A DNA stretch of 64,000 bases. Origin: Lachnospiraceae bacterium. Lineage in GTDB: Bacteria > Bacillota_A > Clostridia > Lachnospirales > Lachnospiraceae. The notes under the pieces were generated by a model, which did no database searches, had not been told where the DNA came from, and saw only the letters and a list, made by a program, of their open reading frames with translations. Positions 24,660 to 32,815 of the stretch are shown piece after piece. Numbering within the stretch: position 1 is the first letter of the stretch; every line of letters starts with the position of its first letter. The position numbers and the translations under genes were made by a program. The stretch spans positions 1-64,000 of the forward strand of contig JAFTZF010000001.1 of the NCBI GenBank assembly GCA_017464645.1, read 5' to 3'.

Positions 24660-25607
24660 ATGAGCAGTAAAATCACGATTATTGGAGCGGGGAGTGTAGG
24701 AGCGACTATCGCATACACCTTGACCAAAACAGACATCGCTTCGGAAATTGTCCTGATTGACATTAATAAAGAAAAGGCGGCAGGAGAGGTAATGGACATC
24801 GAGCAGGGAACTTATTTCCGAAACCCGATTTCTATTATGGACGGAGATTATCCGGATGCAGCCGGTTCGGATATTGTGATCATCACATCCGGGATCGCAC
24901 GCAAACCCGGTCAGACCAGGATCGAGCTGACTCAGACCAATGTAAATATTCTGAAGAATATTACGCCGGAGATCGTGAAAGCGGCTCCTGATGCACTCTA
25001 TATTATAGTAAGTAATCCGGTGGATATCATGACTTATGTATTCACCAAGATCTCCGGTCTGCCGGAGAGACAGATCATGGGTTCCGGAACACTTCTGGAT
25101 ACCGTTCGTCTGCGCTGCGGTCTTTCTGAGCATTTTCAGATCGCCCAGAAGAACATCCATGCTTACGTATTCGGTGAGCACGGAGACACCTCTTTTATTC
25201 CCTGGTCGGGTGCATATATTTCCGGTGTCAGCGTGGATGAGTACTATGAACTGATGAAGAACCTGGGAAGACCGGTAGAGGAACTGGATAAGGACGCCAT
25301 GCTGACTTATGTACAGAAGTCCGGCGGCCAGATCATTGCAAACAAGGGGGCGACCTTCTATGCAGTGTCCACAGCCGTTTGTGAGCTGTGCAAGGTCCTG
25401 CTTTCTTCTTCCGAATCCATCACCACCGTTTCTTCCATGATGCATGGAGAGTACGGAATCGAGGATGTGTGCCTGAGCACACTGACTCTGCTGGGCCCTG
25501 ACGGAATCGCAGGCAAAGTTCCCATGCGGATGAGAAAAAATGAAATCGAGCTGCTGCAGGCAAGTGCAAAAGCACTGAAGGAAGTTATTGCGCAGATTGA
25601 ATTATAA
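24660..25607 (+). CDS. lactate/malate dehydrogenase family; predicted malate dehydrogenase
   Basis: 315 residues from ATG 24660 (AAAGGAG seven bases upstream; an ATG at 24654 is too close). The protein is LDH-like: GAGSVGATIAY for NAD, GSGTLLDT, and the proton-relay His in GEHGDTSF. The substrate-specificity position (residue 102 of LDH numbering, glutamine in lactate dehydrogenases) is arginine here, in IARKPGQTR, as in malate dehydrogenases. In Bacillus stearothermophilus LDH the single change Gln102Arg is known to switch specificity to oxaloacetate. The operon supplies fumarase and fumarate reductase, so oxaloacetate-to-malate is the sensible reaction. Automated annotation would probably say L-lactate dehydrogenase. 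Confidence 0.8.
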   Translation: MSSKITIIGAGSVGATIAYTLTKTDIASEIVLIDINKEKAAGEVMDIEQGTYFRNPISIMDGDYPDAAGSDIVIITSGIARKPGQTRIELTQTNVNILKNITPEIVKAAPDALYIIVSNPVDIMTYVFTKISGLPERQIMGSGTLLDTVRLRCGLSEHFQIAQKNIHAYVFGEHGDTSFIPWSGAYISGVSVDEYYELMKNLGRPVEELDKDAMLTYVQKSGGQIIANKGATFYAVSTAVCELCKVLLSSSESITTVSSMMHGEYGIEDVCLSTLTLLGPDGIAGKVPMRMRKNEIELLQASAKALKEVIAQIEL

Positions 25608-25625
25608 AGAAAGGACAAGGAAACT

Positions 25626-26423
25626 ATGAAGTACAGTTATTATCCAGGATGTACGTTGAGAACAAAGGCAAAAGATCTGGATGTCTATGCGAAGGCTTCT
25701 GCCAAAGCATTGGGGCTGGAACTGGAAGAGATAGAAGAGTGGCAGTGCTGCGGCGGAGTATATCCGCTAGGCACTGATGAGATTGCCACCAAGCTTTCTT
25801 CAGTCCGTGTTCTGAACGAGGCAAAACAAAAGGGACAGGATCTGGTAACTGTCTGTTCCGCCTGTCATCATGTGATCAAACGGGTAAATGATGACATGAA
25901 GAATGTGGAAGATATCCGCACCCGGGCAAACAATTACATGCAGCTTGAGGAGCCCTATGCAGGTGAGACCACTGTGCTGCATTATCTGGAACTGCTTCGC
26001 GACCGGGTTGGTTTTGAAGCATTGAAGGAAAAAGTGGTAAATCCTCTGACTGGCAAGAAGATCGGTGCATATTATGGATGCCTGTTGCTTCGCCCCGGCA
26101 AACTGCTGCAGTTTGATAACCCGGAGAATCCCAGTATTATCGAGGATTTCATCCGTGCCATCGGAGCAGAGCCGGTAGTATATCCCTATAGAAATGAGTG
26201 CTGCGGCGGATACATATCCCTGAAAGAAAAAGATATGGCGAAAAACATGTGCTGCAACATTATGGACAGCGCAGCAGGCTTTGGCGCCGACATGCTGATC
26301 ACCGCCTGTCCGCTGTGTATGTATAACCTGAAGCAGAACGGAAATGACAGCCTTCCTGTATATTATTTCACAGAATTGCTGGCAGAGGCTCTCGGAGTGA
26401 AGGAGGTAGCACAGGGTGAATAA
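25626..26423 (+). CDS. hdrB: heterodisulfide-reductase-type subunit B
   Basis: 265 residues with two complete CCG domains: Cys9, Cys41-Cys42, Cys77, Cys80 and Cys152, Cys192-Cys193, Cys228, Cys231. In HdrB these bind the two non-cubane [4Fe-4S] clusters that cleave disulfides. Here the natural partner is unknown, since Clostridia lack CoM/CoB and no DsrC gene is present. It is cytosolic. It opens the hdrB-C-A block and overlaps hdrC by 8 bases. Confidence 0.9.
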   Translation: MKYSYYPGCTLRTKAKDLDVYAKASAKALGLELEEIEEWQCCGGVYPLGTDEIATKLSSVRVLNEAKQKGQDLVTVCSACHHVIKRVNDDMKNVEDIRTRANNYMQLEEPYAGETTVLHYLELLRDRVGFEALKEKVVNPLTGKKIGAYYGCLLLRPGKLLQFDNPENPSIIEDFIRAIGAEPVVYPYRNECCGGYISLKEKDMAKNMCCNIMDSAAGFGADMLITACPLCMYNLKQNGNDSLPVYYFTELLAEALGVKEVAQGE

Positions 26424-26805
26424 AGTAGAACAGCAGGTAGAACAGATCAAAGAAATCAGTGGTGTGAATCCGCTGAAATGTATGAAGTGCGGAAAATGTT
26501 CCGCGTCCTGCCCTTCATTTAATGAGATGGATATCAAACCTCATCAGTTTGTATCCTATGTGGCAAACGGGGACATTGAATCTCTGGTAAATTCCAAATC
26601 TCTCTGGAAATGCCTTTCCTGCTTCGCATGCGTGGAACGCTGTCCCAGAGATGTGAAACCTGGAAAACTTATTGATGCAGCAAGACAGCTGGTTGTGCGC
26701 CAGAAGGGTCAGGATTACCTGAAGGCAGAAGAGATCCCGGAGCTTTTGGATCCGGAAATGCCTCAGCAGCTGCTGGTTAGTGCATTCAGAAGATACAGGA
26801 GGTAA
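26416..26805 (+). CDS. hdrC: heterodisulfide-reductase-type subunit C
   Basis: 129 residues with two [4Fe-4S] sites: CMKCGKCSASCP (Cys22, 25, 28, 32) and CLSCFACVERCP (Cys66, 69, 72, 76). It passes electrons between HdrA and HdrB. GTG start 26416 inside the end of hdrB, with AGGAGG a few bases upstream. Confidence 0.92.
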   Translation: MNKVEQQVEQIKEISGVNPLKCMKCGKCSASCPSFNEMDIKPHQFVSYVANGDIESLVNSKSLWKCLSCFACVERCPRDVKPGKLIDAARQLVVRQKGQDYLKAEEIPELLDPEMPQQLLVSAFRRYRR

Positions 26806-26810
26806 GTCAG

Positions 26811-28799
26811 GTGCAGAGAATAGGAGTTTTTGTATGTCACTGCGGCAGCAACATTGCAGCCACTGTGGATGTAAAAAAAGTAGTAGAAGTAATACAGGCA
26901 GAGCCCGGTGTGGTTCATGCTGAGGATTATCAGTATATGTGTTCCGAAGCCGGACAGGCAAAGATCGCAGATGCGATCCGTGAAAAAGGCCTGACAGGAA
27001 TCGTTGTATGTTCCTGCTCTCCCCGAATGCATGAAACAACCTTCCGTAAAGCGGCAGAAAGAGCCGGCCTGAATCCTTATATGGTGGAGATCGCCAATAT
27101 CCGCGAGCACTGCTCCTGGATCCATAAGGATATGGAAGAGGCTACCGAAAAGGCAGTGATCCTGGCAAGAGCCGCTGTTGCGAAGGTAAATTTAAACACA
27201 CCGCTGAAGCCCGGCGAGAGCCGTGTGACCAAGCGCGCTCTGGTGATCGGCGGCGGTATCGCAGGTATCCAGACTGCTCTGGATATTGCGGATGCAGGCT
27301 ATGAAGTAGATATCGTAGAAAAGACTCCCAGTATCGGAGGAAGAATGTCTCAGCTGGACAAAACCTTCCCCACCCTGGACTGTTCTGCATGTATCTTAAC
27401 ACCGAAGATGGTGGAAGCTGCTGCTCATGAGAAGATCAAGATCTATACATATAGCGAAGTGGAAAAGGTTTCCGGCTTCGTAGGCGATTTTACTGTAGAT
27501 ATCCGTAAGAAAGCCCGCAGTGTAGATATGGATAAATGTACCGGTTGCGGTGTTTGTCAGGAAAAATGTCCTTCCAAGAAGGCTCCCAGCGAGTTCAACC
27601 GCGGCCTGAACACCAGAAGTGCCATTTACACGCCCTTTGCCCAGGCGATCCCCAATGTGCCTGTGATCGACAGAGAGAGCTGTATCAAGTTCAAGACCGG
27701 TAAATGTGGTGTCTGCTCCAAGGTATGTCAGGCAGGAGCCATTGACTACGATCAGGTAGATGAGATCGTAACAGAAAAGTACGGCGCGATCGTTGTAGCA
27801 ACCGGTTTTGATACCATCAAGCTGGACAACTATGACGAGTACGCATACAGCCAGAGCAAGGATGTGATCACTTCTCTGGAGCTGGAGCGTGTCATGAATG
27901 CTGCAGGCCCCACCAAGGGACATCTGGAGCGTCTTTCTGATGGAAAACATCCGAAAGAGATGGTATTTATCCAGTGTGTAGGCAGCAGATGCTCTGACGA
28001 CAGAGGAAAGAGCTACTGCTCCAAGATCTGCTGTATGTATACTGCAAAACACGCCATGTTGATCCGTGATAAATATCCGGATGTAAATGTAACCGTATTC
28101 TATATTGATGTGCGTACACCCGGCAAGAACTTTGACGAGTTCTACAGAAGAGCCGTAGAGCAGTACGGTGTAAACTACATCAAGGGTCAGGTAGGCAAAG
28201 TCATTCCCCAGCCGGACGGAAAGCTTCTGGTTCAGGGTGTAGACCTGCTTGATAATAAACAGATTCTCAAGGAAGCGGATATGGTCGTTCTGGCAACTGC
28301 CATCGAGCCCAATCCGGATGTGAGAAAGATTGCAACCATGCTGACTGCCAGCATCGATACCAACAACTTCCTGACAGAAGCTCATGCCAAGCTGCGTCCC
28401 GTAGAGTCCCCCACCGCAGGCATTTTCCTGTCCGGCGTTTGCCAGGGACCCAAGGATATTCCCGAGACTGTAGCTCAGGCCGGTTCTGCAGCAGTGAAGG
28501 TAGTTGGACTTCTGGCAAAAGATAAGCTGCTGACTAACCCCTGTACCGCTCAGGCAGACGAGCTGCTGTGTAACGGCTGCTCTACCTGTGCAAATGTGTG
28601 TCCTTACGGCGCAATTACCTACGAAACCAAGCAGGTAAATGACCACGGTATTCGCGAAGACAGAAGAATCGCAGTGGTAAACAGCGCGCTGTGCCAGGGC
28701 TGTGGTGCATGTACCGTAGCCTGCCCGTCAGGTGCTATGGACCTGCAGGGATTCTCTAACAGACAGATTTTAGCGGAGGTGGATGCAATATGTCGATAG
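26811..28799 (+). CDS. hdrA: heterodisulfide-reductase-type subunit A (bifurcating flavoprotein)
   Basis: 662 residues. FAD motif GGGIAGIQTALDIADAGYEVD is near residue 147, followed by the HdrA-specific GRMSQLDKTFPTLDCSACI. Ferredoxin-type clusters lie at CTGCGVCQEKCP, a longer variant at CIKFKTGKCGVCSKVC, and two at the C-terminus (CNGCSTCANVCP and CQGCGACTVACP). HdrA is the known site of flavin-based electron bifurcation in methanogen Hdr complexes. GTG start five bases after hdrC behind AGGAGG; its stop overlaps the next gene. Confidence 0.93.
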   Translation: MQRIGVFVCHCGSNIAATVDVKKVVEVIQAEPGVVHAEDYQYMCSEAGQAKIADAIREKGLTGIVVCSCSPRMHETTFRKAAERAGLNPYMVEIANIREHCSWIHKDMEEATEKAVILARAAVAKVNLNTPLKPGESRVTKRALVIGGGIAGIQTALDIADAGYEVDIVEKTPSIGGRMSQLDKTFPTLDCSACILTPKMVEAAAHEKIKIYTYSEVEKVSGFVGDFTVDIRKKARSVDMDKCTGCGVCQEKCPSKKAPSEFNRGLNTRSAIYTPFAQAIPNVPVIDRESCIKFKTGKCGVCSKVCQAGAIDYDQVDEIVTEKYGAIVVATGFDTIKLDNYDEYAYSQSKDVITSLELERVMNAAGPTKGHLERLSDGKHPKEMVFIQCVGSRCSDDRGKSYCSKICCMYTAKHAMLIRDKYPDVNVTVFYIDVRTPGKNFDEFYRRAVEQYGVNYIKGQVGKVIPQPDGKLLVQGVDLLDNKQILKEADMVVLATAIEPNPDVRKIATMLTASIDTNNFLTEAHAKLRPVESPTAGIFLSGVCQGPKDIPETVAQAGSAAVKVVGLLAKDKLLTNPCTAQADELLCNGCSTCANVCPYGAITYETKQVNDHGIREDRRIAVVNSALCQGCGACTVACPSGAMDLQGFSNRQILAEVDAICR

Positions 28800-29233
28800 A
28801 AGCAAAAGAAGAATTCAGACCGAAAATCGTAGCTTTCTGCTGTAACTGGTGCAGCTACGCAGGAGCAGACTTAGCCGGCAGCAGCCGACTGACCTATCCG
28901 GCAGATGTAAAGATCATCCGCGTTCCCTGTTCCTGCCGTGTAAACCCCATGTTCATCCTGCGGGCATTTGAGAAAGGTGCAGACGGCGTGATCCTGTGCG
29001 GATGCCACCCGGGTGACTGCCATTACAGCACCGGTAATTACTACGCAAGAAGACGTATGACACTGCTGTTTTCCATGCTGGATTACATGGGAGTGGAAAA
29101 CGGACGTACAAGAGTAGAGTGGGTTTCCGCTGCAGAAGGTGTGAAATTCTCACAGACCATGAATGAGTTTGTGGAAAAGATTCAGTCTCTTGGAAAAAAT
29201 GTAAGATTGGGGGATTTGAGATGCAGGAATTAA
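28790..29233 (+). CDS. flxD: MvhD/FlxD-type iron-sulfur electron-transfer subunit
   Basis: 147 residues of the MvhD family (CCNWCSYAGAD, PCSCRV, GCHPGDCHY), which carries a [2Fe-2S] cluster and hands electrons to HdrA. It starts within the last codons of hdrA and overlaps the next gene by 13 bases, so these proteins are made in step. In hydrogenase-linked systems its partner is MvhAG; here the FlxCBA proteins take that place. Confidence 0.88.
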   Translation: MSIEAKEEFRPKIVAFCCNWCSYAGADLAGSSRLTYPADVKIIRVPCSCRVNPMFILRAFEKGADGVILCGCHPGDCHYSTGNYYARRRMTLLFSMLDYMGVENGRTRVEWVSAAEGVKFSQTMNEFVEKIQSLGKNVRLGDLRCRN

Positions 29234-30195
29234 TCAATCGTGCAAAAGAACTGCTGGCAGACGGAACCGTGACCCGCGTTCTGGGCTGGAGAGCAGGCGA
29301 TTTGCCTTATAATCCGGAACCTGCTTACTTTGAGACAGAAGAATCCCTGAAAGATTTCGTGTACAACGGATTCTGCGGAGCCAATTTAAGCAAGTATCTG
29401 ATCGAAGCTTCCAAATGGGAAGGAAAGACCCTGGTTTGCCTGAAGCCCTGCGATACATACAGCTTCAATCAGCTGATTAAAGAGCATCGTATTGAAAGAG
29501 AAAAGGTTTACATCATCGGTGTTGGCTGCAAAGGCAAGCTGGACATCGAAAAGATCAAAGCCATGGGTATCAAAGGTATCCGGTCCATCCAGGGCGCAGA
29601 GATGACCGATGACGCAGAAGAACTGAAGATCCAGACCATCTACGGCGAAAAGACCTGTGCTTACAAGGATGCTATGCTGGAGAGATGCCACGTGTGCAAG
29701 GGCAAAGAGCACAAGGTTTATGACGAGCTGATCGGTGAGTCCAAGGATACCAAGGATGCAGAGCGTTTTGCAGAGGTAGAGCGTATCGAGGCCATGAGCC
29801 CCGAAGAGAAGTTTGCATACTTCCGGAGCGAGCTGAGCAAATGTATCCGCTGCAATGCCTGCAGAAACGTATGTCCTGCATGCAGCTGCCGCAAGTGCGT
29901 ATTTGACAGCACCAAGTTCGACAGCGCCCAGAAGGCAAATGTGGATTCCTTTGAAGAGAAGATGTTCCACATCATCCGTGCCTTCCATGTGGCAGGAAGA
30001 TGTACCGACTGCGGCGAATGCAGCCGTGTATGTCCCCAGGGTATTCCGCTCCACCTGTTCAACCGCAAATTCATTAAGGATATCAATGAGTTCTACGGTG
30101 AGTATCAGGCGGGAGAAGATATTGACGCAAAAGCACCGCTGACCAACTTCACATTTGATGATGTGGAGCCTGGCATTGTAGGAAAGAGGGGGTAA
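29221..30195 (+). CDS. flxC: FlxC-type iron-sulfur protein
   Basis: 324 residues. The N-terminal ~190 residues resemble the beta-subunit fold of F420-type hydrogenases/dehydrogenases (GFCGANLS, CLKPCDTYSFNQLI, GVGCKGKLD). Two ferredoxin-type clusters follow, CIRCNACRNVCPACSCRKC and CTDCGECSRVCPQG. In Desulfovibrio vulgaris FlxABCD-HdrABC acts as an NADH-linked Hdr; this is the matching subunit by order and composition. The assignment to FlxC rather than FlxB rests on gene order. Confidence 0.75.
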   Translation: MQELINRAKELLADGTVTRVLGWRAGDLPYNPEPAYFETEESLKDFVYNGFCGANLSKYLIEASKWEGKTLVCLKPCDTYSFNQLIKEHRIEREKVYIIGVGCKGKLDIEKIKAMGIKGIRSIQGAEMTDDAEELKIQTIYGEKTCAYKDAMLERCHVCKGKEHKVYDELIGESKDTKDAERFAEVERIEAMSPEEKFAYFRSELSKCIRCNACRNVCPACSCRKCVFDSTKFDSAQKANVDSFEEKMFHIIRAFHVAGRCTDCGECSRVCPQGIPLHLFNRKFIKDINEFYGEYQAGEDIDAKAPLTNFTFDDVEPGIVGKRG

Positions 30196-30198
30196 TGT

Positions 30199-31230
30199 AT
30201 GTATAAGATCAAAAAAGAAAATCTGACCGCATTATTCCAGTTGATTGCAAAAGAGCAGGAGCTGTATCTGCCCGTAGAAGTGAGCGGACAGGTAAATTTC
30301 AAAGCCTGGACTGAGGATGCAAAGGTAGATCTTACAACCTTAAAGACTGTAAAATCTCCCAAAGACGCATTCTTCCCCCAGAGCGAGACGCTCTATTCCG
30401 TAAAGAGAGAGGGCAAGAACATTCACATTGAGCCGGAAGCACTGCAGGATCAGAGCTTTGTAGTATTCGGCATGAAGGCCTGTGATATCAAGGGCATCGA
30501 AGTTTTGGACAAAGTATTCTTAGCTGAGCCGGTGGATACCTTCTATGCAGCCAGAAGAGCCCACGGAACCATCGTGGCTCTGGCCTGCCATGAGCCGGAA
30601 GAGTCCTGCTTCTGCAGCGTATTCGGCGTAGACCCGGCAGATCCCTCCAAAGCTGCAGCAGATGTGGCTCTGTGGGATGTGGAAGACGGCTACTGCTGGA
30701 AAGCTCTCACGGAAAAGGGTGAGGTGCTCACTGAGCTGGCAAAATCTCTGCTGGAAGCAGGGGACGAGGCAGAGGTAGACGCTGAAATGGCTTCCATCCG
30801 GGCCATCGTAGAAAAGCTTCCCTACACAGACCTGTCCTTAGAAGGCTGGGGCGGCGAGGCACTGAAAGACAAATTCGATTCTCCCCTGTGGGATGAATTA
30901 TACAAACCCTGCCTGGCATGCGGCACCTGTACCTTTGTATGCCCCACCTGTCAGTGCTACGATATTAAAGACTATGATACCGGACATGGCGTACAGAGAT
31001 ACCGCTGCTGGGACTCCTGTATGTATTCCGACTTCACCATGATGGCTCACGGCAATAACCGTACCAGCCAGCTGCAGAGATTCCGTCAGCGCTTTATGCA
31101 CAAGCTGGTGTACTTCCCGGCCAACAACGATGGCATGTACTCCTGTGTAGGCTGCGGACGCTGCGTGGAAAAATGTCCGTCTGCTTTGAATATTGTGAAA
31201 GTGATAAAAAAATTTGGAGGTGACAAGTAA
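30199..31230 (+). CDS. flxB: FlxB-type iron-sulfur protein (AsrA-like)
   Basis: 343 residues, similar in plan to anaerobic sulfite reductase subunit A and sulfhydrogenase beta subunits: an N-terminal domain with FGMKACDIKGIEVLD and two C-terminal clusters, CLACGTCTFVCPTCQC and CVGCGRCVEKCPSA. It probably carries electrons from the NADH module to FlxC/D. GGGGGTAATG start; its stop TAA shares one base with the flxA start. Confidence 0.75.
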   Translation: MYKIKKENLTALFQLIAKEQELYLPVEVSGQVNFKAWTEDAKVDLTTLKTVKSPKDAFFPQSETLYSVKREGKNIHIEPEALQDQSFVVFGMKACDIKGIEVLDKVFLAEPVDTFYAARRAHGTIVALACHEPEESCFCSVFGVDPADPSKAAADVALWDVEDGYCWKALTEKGEVLTELAKSLLEAGDEAEVDAEMASIRAIVEKLPYTDLSLEGWGGEALKDKFDSPLWDELYKPCLACGTCTFVCPTCQCYDIKDYDTGHGVQRYRCWDSCMYSDFTMMAHGNNRTSQLQRFRQRFMHKLVYFPANNDGMYSCVGCGRCVEKCPSALNIVKVIKKFGGDK

Positions 31231-32102
31231 TGAGTGAACAGAACAAGAACCATGAATGTACCTGTCATCAGAATTATACACTGGATACCCTGATCCCCCA
31301 GGTTGGTGTCATTACAGACATCCGCCAGGAGACCCCGGATGTAAAGACCTTCCGTGTCAATGCGCCTGAGGGAGGCAAGCTGTTCGAGCATATGCCCGGC
31401 CAGTGTGCTATGGTATGCGGCCCCGGTGTCAGTGAAGGTATGTTTTCCATTACCTCTTCACCCACCAACAAAGAATTCCAGGAGTTCAGTATCAAGAGAT
31501 GCGGCTCTCTGACCGAGTATCTCCACAGCCTTCAGGTAGGAGATCAGATCACGGTCCGGGGACCCTACGGAAACCACTTCCCGGTGGAGACTGAGCTGAA
31601 GGGCAAGAACCTGTTGTTCATTGCCGGAGGTATCGGTCTTGCGCCCCTTCGTTCCGTGATCAACTATGTACTGGACAATCGTGAGAACTACGGAACCGTT
31701 GATATTCTCTACGGATCCCGTTCTGCAGATGACCTGGTACAGCTGAAGGAGATCCAGGAAGTCTGGATGAAGACAGAAGGTGTCAATGTATATCTGACCA
31801 TTGACCGTGAACAGGAAGGCTGGGATGGCCATGTAGGCTTCGTGCCCTCTTACCTGAAAGAAATCGGTTTCACCACAGACAAAGTAGCACTGGTTTGCGG
31901 ACCGCCCATTATGATCAAGTTCGTTCTGGCCGGACTGCAGGAGCTTGGTTTCACCAAAGAACAGGTCTACACCACACTGGAGCTTCGTATGAAGTGCGGT
32001 ATCGGCAAATGCGGCCGCTGCAACATCGGTTCCAAATATGTGTGCAAGGATGGCCCGGTATTCCGCTTTGATGAGATCGACGAGTTGCCGAATGAGTACT
32101 AG
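31230..32102 (+). CDS. flxA: FlxA-type FAD/NAD(P)H-binding subunit
   Basis: 290 residues. Ferredoxin-reductase-like FAD domain (MFSITSSPTN) and nicotinamide domain (GGIGLAPLRSVI, CGPPIMIKF), ending in a [2Fe-2S] loop with four cysteines (MKCGIGKCGRCNIG and KYVCKDGP), as in PyrK and AsrB. It is the NADH entry point of the complex. The first ~15 residues contain an extra Cys/His cluster (HECTCHQN). GGAGGTGACAAGTAATG start. Confidence 0.82.
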   Translation: MSEQNKNHECTCHQNYTLDTLIPQVGVITDIRQETPDVKTFRVNAPEGGKLFEHMPGQCAMVCGPGVSEGMFSITSSPTNKEFQEFSIKRCGSLTEYLHSLQVGDQITVRGPYGNHFPVETELKGKNLLFIAGGIGLAPLRSVINYVLDNRENYGTVDILYGSRSADDLVQLKEIQEVWMKTEGVNVYLTIDREQEGWDGHVGFVPSYLKEIGFTTDKVALVCGPPIMIKFVLAGLQELGFTKEQVYTTLELRMKCGIGKCGRCNIGSKYVCKDGPVFRFDEIDELPNEY

Positions 32103-32128
32103 AATTACGTTGGAAAGGAAAAAAGAAA

Positions 32129-32803
32129 ATGGCAGATATGATTAACGTATATTTATATGGTAAAAAGTATGAAGTTCCATCTGATTTGACCATCATGGAA
32201 GCTTTTGAATACGCAGGTTACCAGCTGGTTCGTGGTTGTGGCTGCAGAAACGGTTTCTGCGGTGCCTGTGCTACCATTTACAGGATCAAGGGACAGAATG
32301 AACTGAAAGGCTGTCTGGCATGCTCTACTAAGGTAGAGGACAACATGTGCGTAGCCACCTTACCCTTCTTCCCTCTGGAAAAGAAGATTTATGATATCAC
32401 TGAGATCAAACCCACACAGCAGGTTATGATGCAGCTGTATCCGGAGATTTACGCATGTGTAGGCTGTAATGCCTGTACAAAGGCATGTACACAGGATCTG
32501 AATGTAATGCAGTACATTGCCCATGCTCAGAGAGGCGAGTTTGAAGAGTGTGCAGAGCTGTCCTTCGACTGCGTTATGTGCGGTGTATGTTCCTCCCGCT
32601 GTCCCGCAGGCATTTCTCATCCCCAGGTTGCTCTTCTGGCAAGAAGACTTACAGGTAAGTATCTGAAACCGGAAGCAGAGCATCTGACCAAGAGAGTAGA
32701 GGAAATCGAGAACGGCGATTGCCAGGCAATGATCGAAGCGATTATGGCAAAACCCTTAGCAGAGTTAAAAGAGCTTTACAATACCAGAGATATTGAGAAG
32801 TAA
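32129..32803 (+). CDS. fumarate-reductase-type iron-sulfur protein (FrdB-like)
   Basis: 224 residues. The N-terminal ~90 are a plant-ferredoxin-like [2Fe-2S] domain (GCGCRNGFCGAC, then CLAC). The rest has two four-cysteine sites, CVGCNACTKACT and CVMCGVCSSRCP. The plan matches FrdB/SdhB, but both later sites look like plain [4Fe-4S] ferredoxin motifs, and no membrane subunit gene follows. It lies between flxA and the flavoprotein gene and most likely wires the Hdr/Flx complex to the flavoprotein. Methanogen TfrB fuses such a domain to an HdrB domain; here HdrB is separate. Confidence 0.75.
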   Translation: MADMINVYLYGKKYEVPSDLTIMEAFEYAGYQLVRGCGCRNGFCGACATIYRIKGQNELKGCLACSTKVEDNMCVATLPFFPLEKKIYDITEIKPTQQVMMQLYPEIYACVGCNACTKACTQDLNVMQYIAHAQRGEFEECAELSFDCVMCGVCSSRCPAGISHPQVALLARRLTGKYLKPEAEHLTKRVEEIENGDCQAMIEAIMAKPLAELKELYNTRDIEK

Positions 32804-32815
32804 GGAGGACGAAAA

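Noticed and set aside
24660..25607. Plain L-lactate dehydrogenase
   Set aside because: The specificity residue is Arg, not Gln, and the operon makes and uses malate and fumarate.
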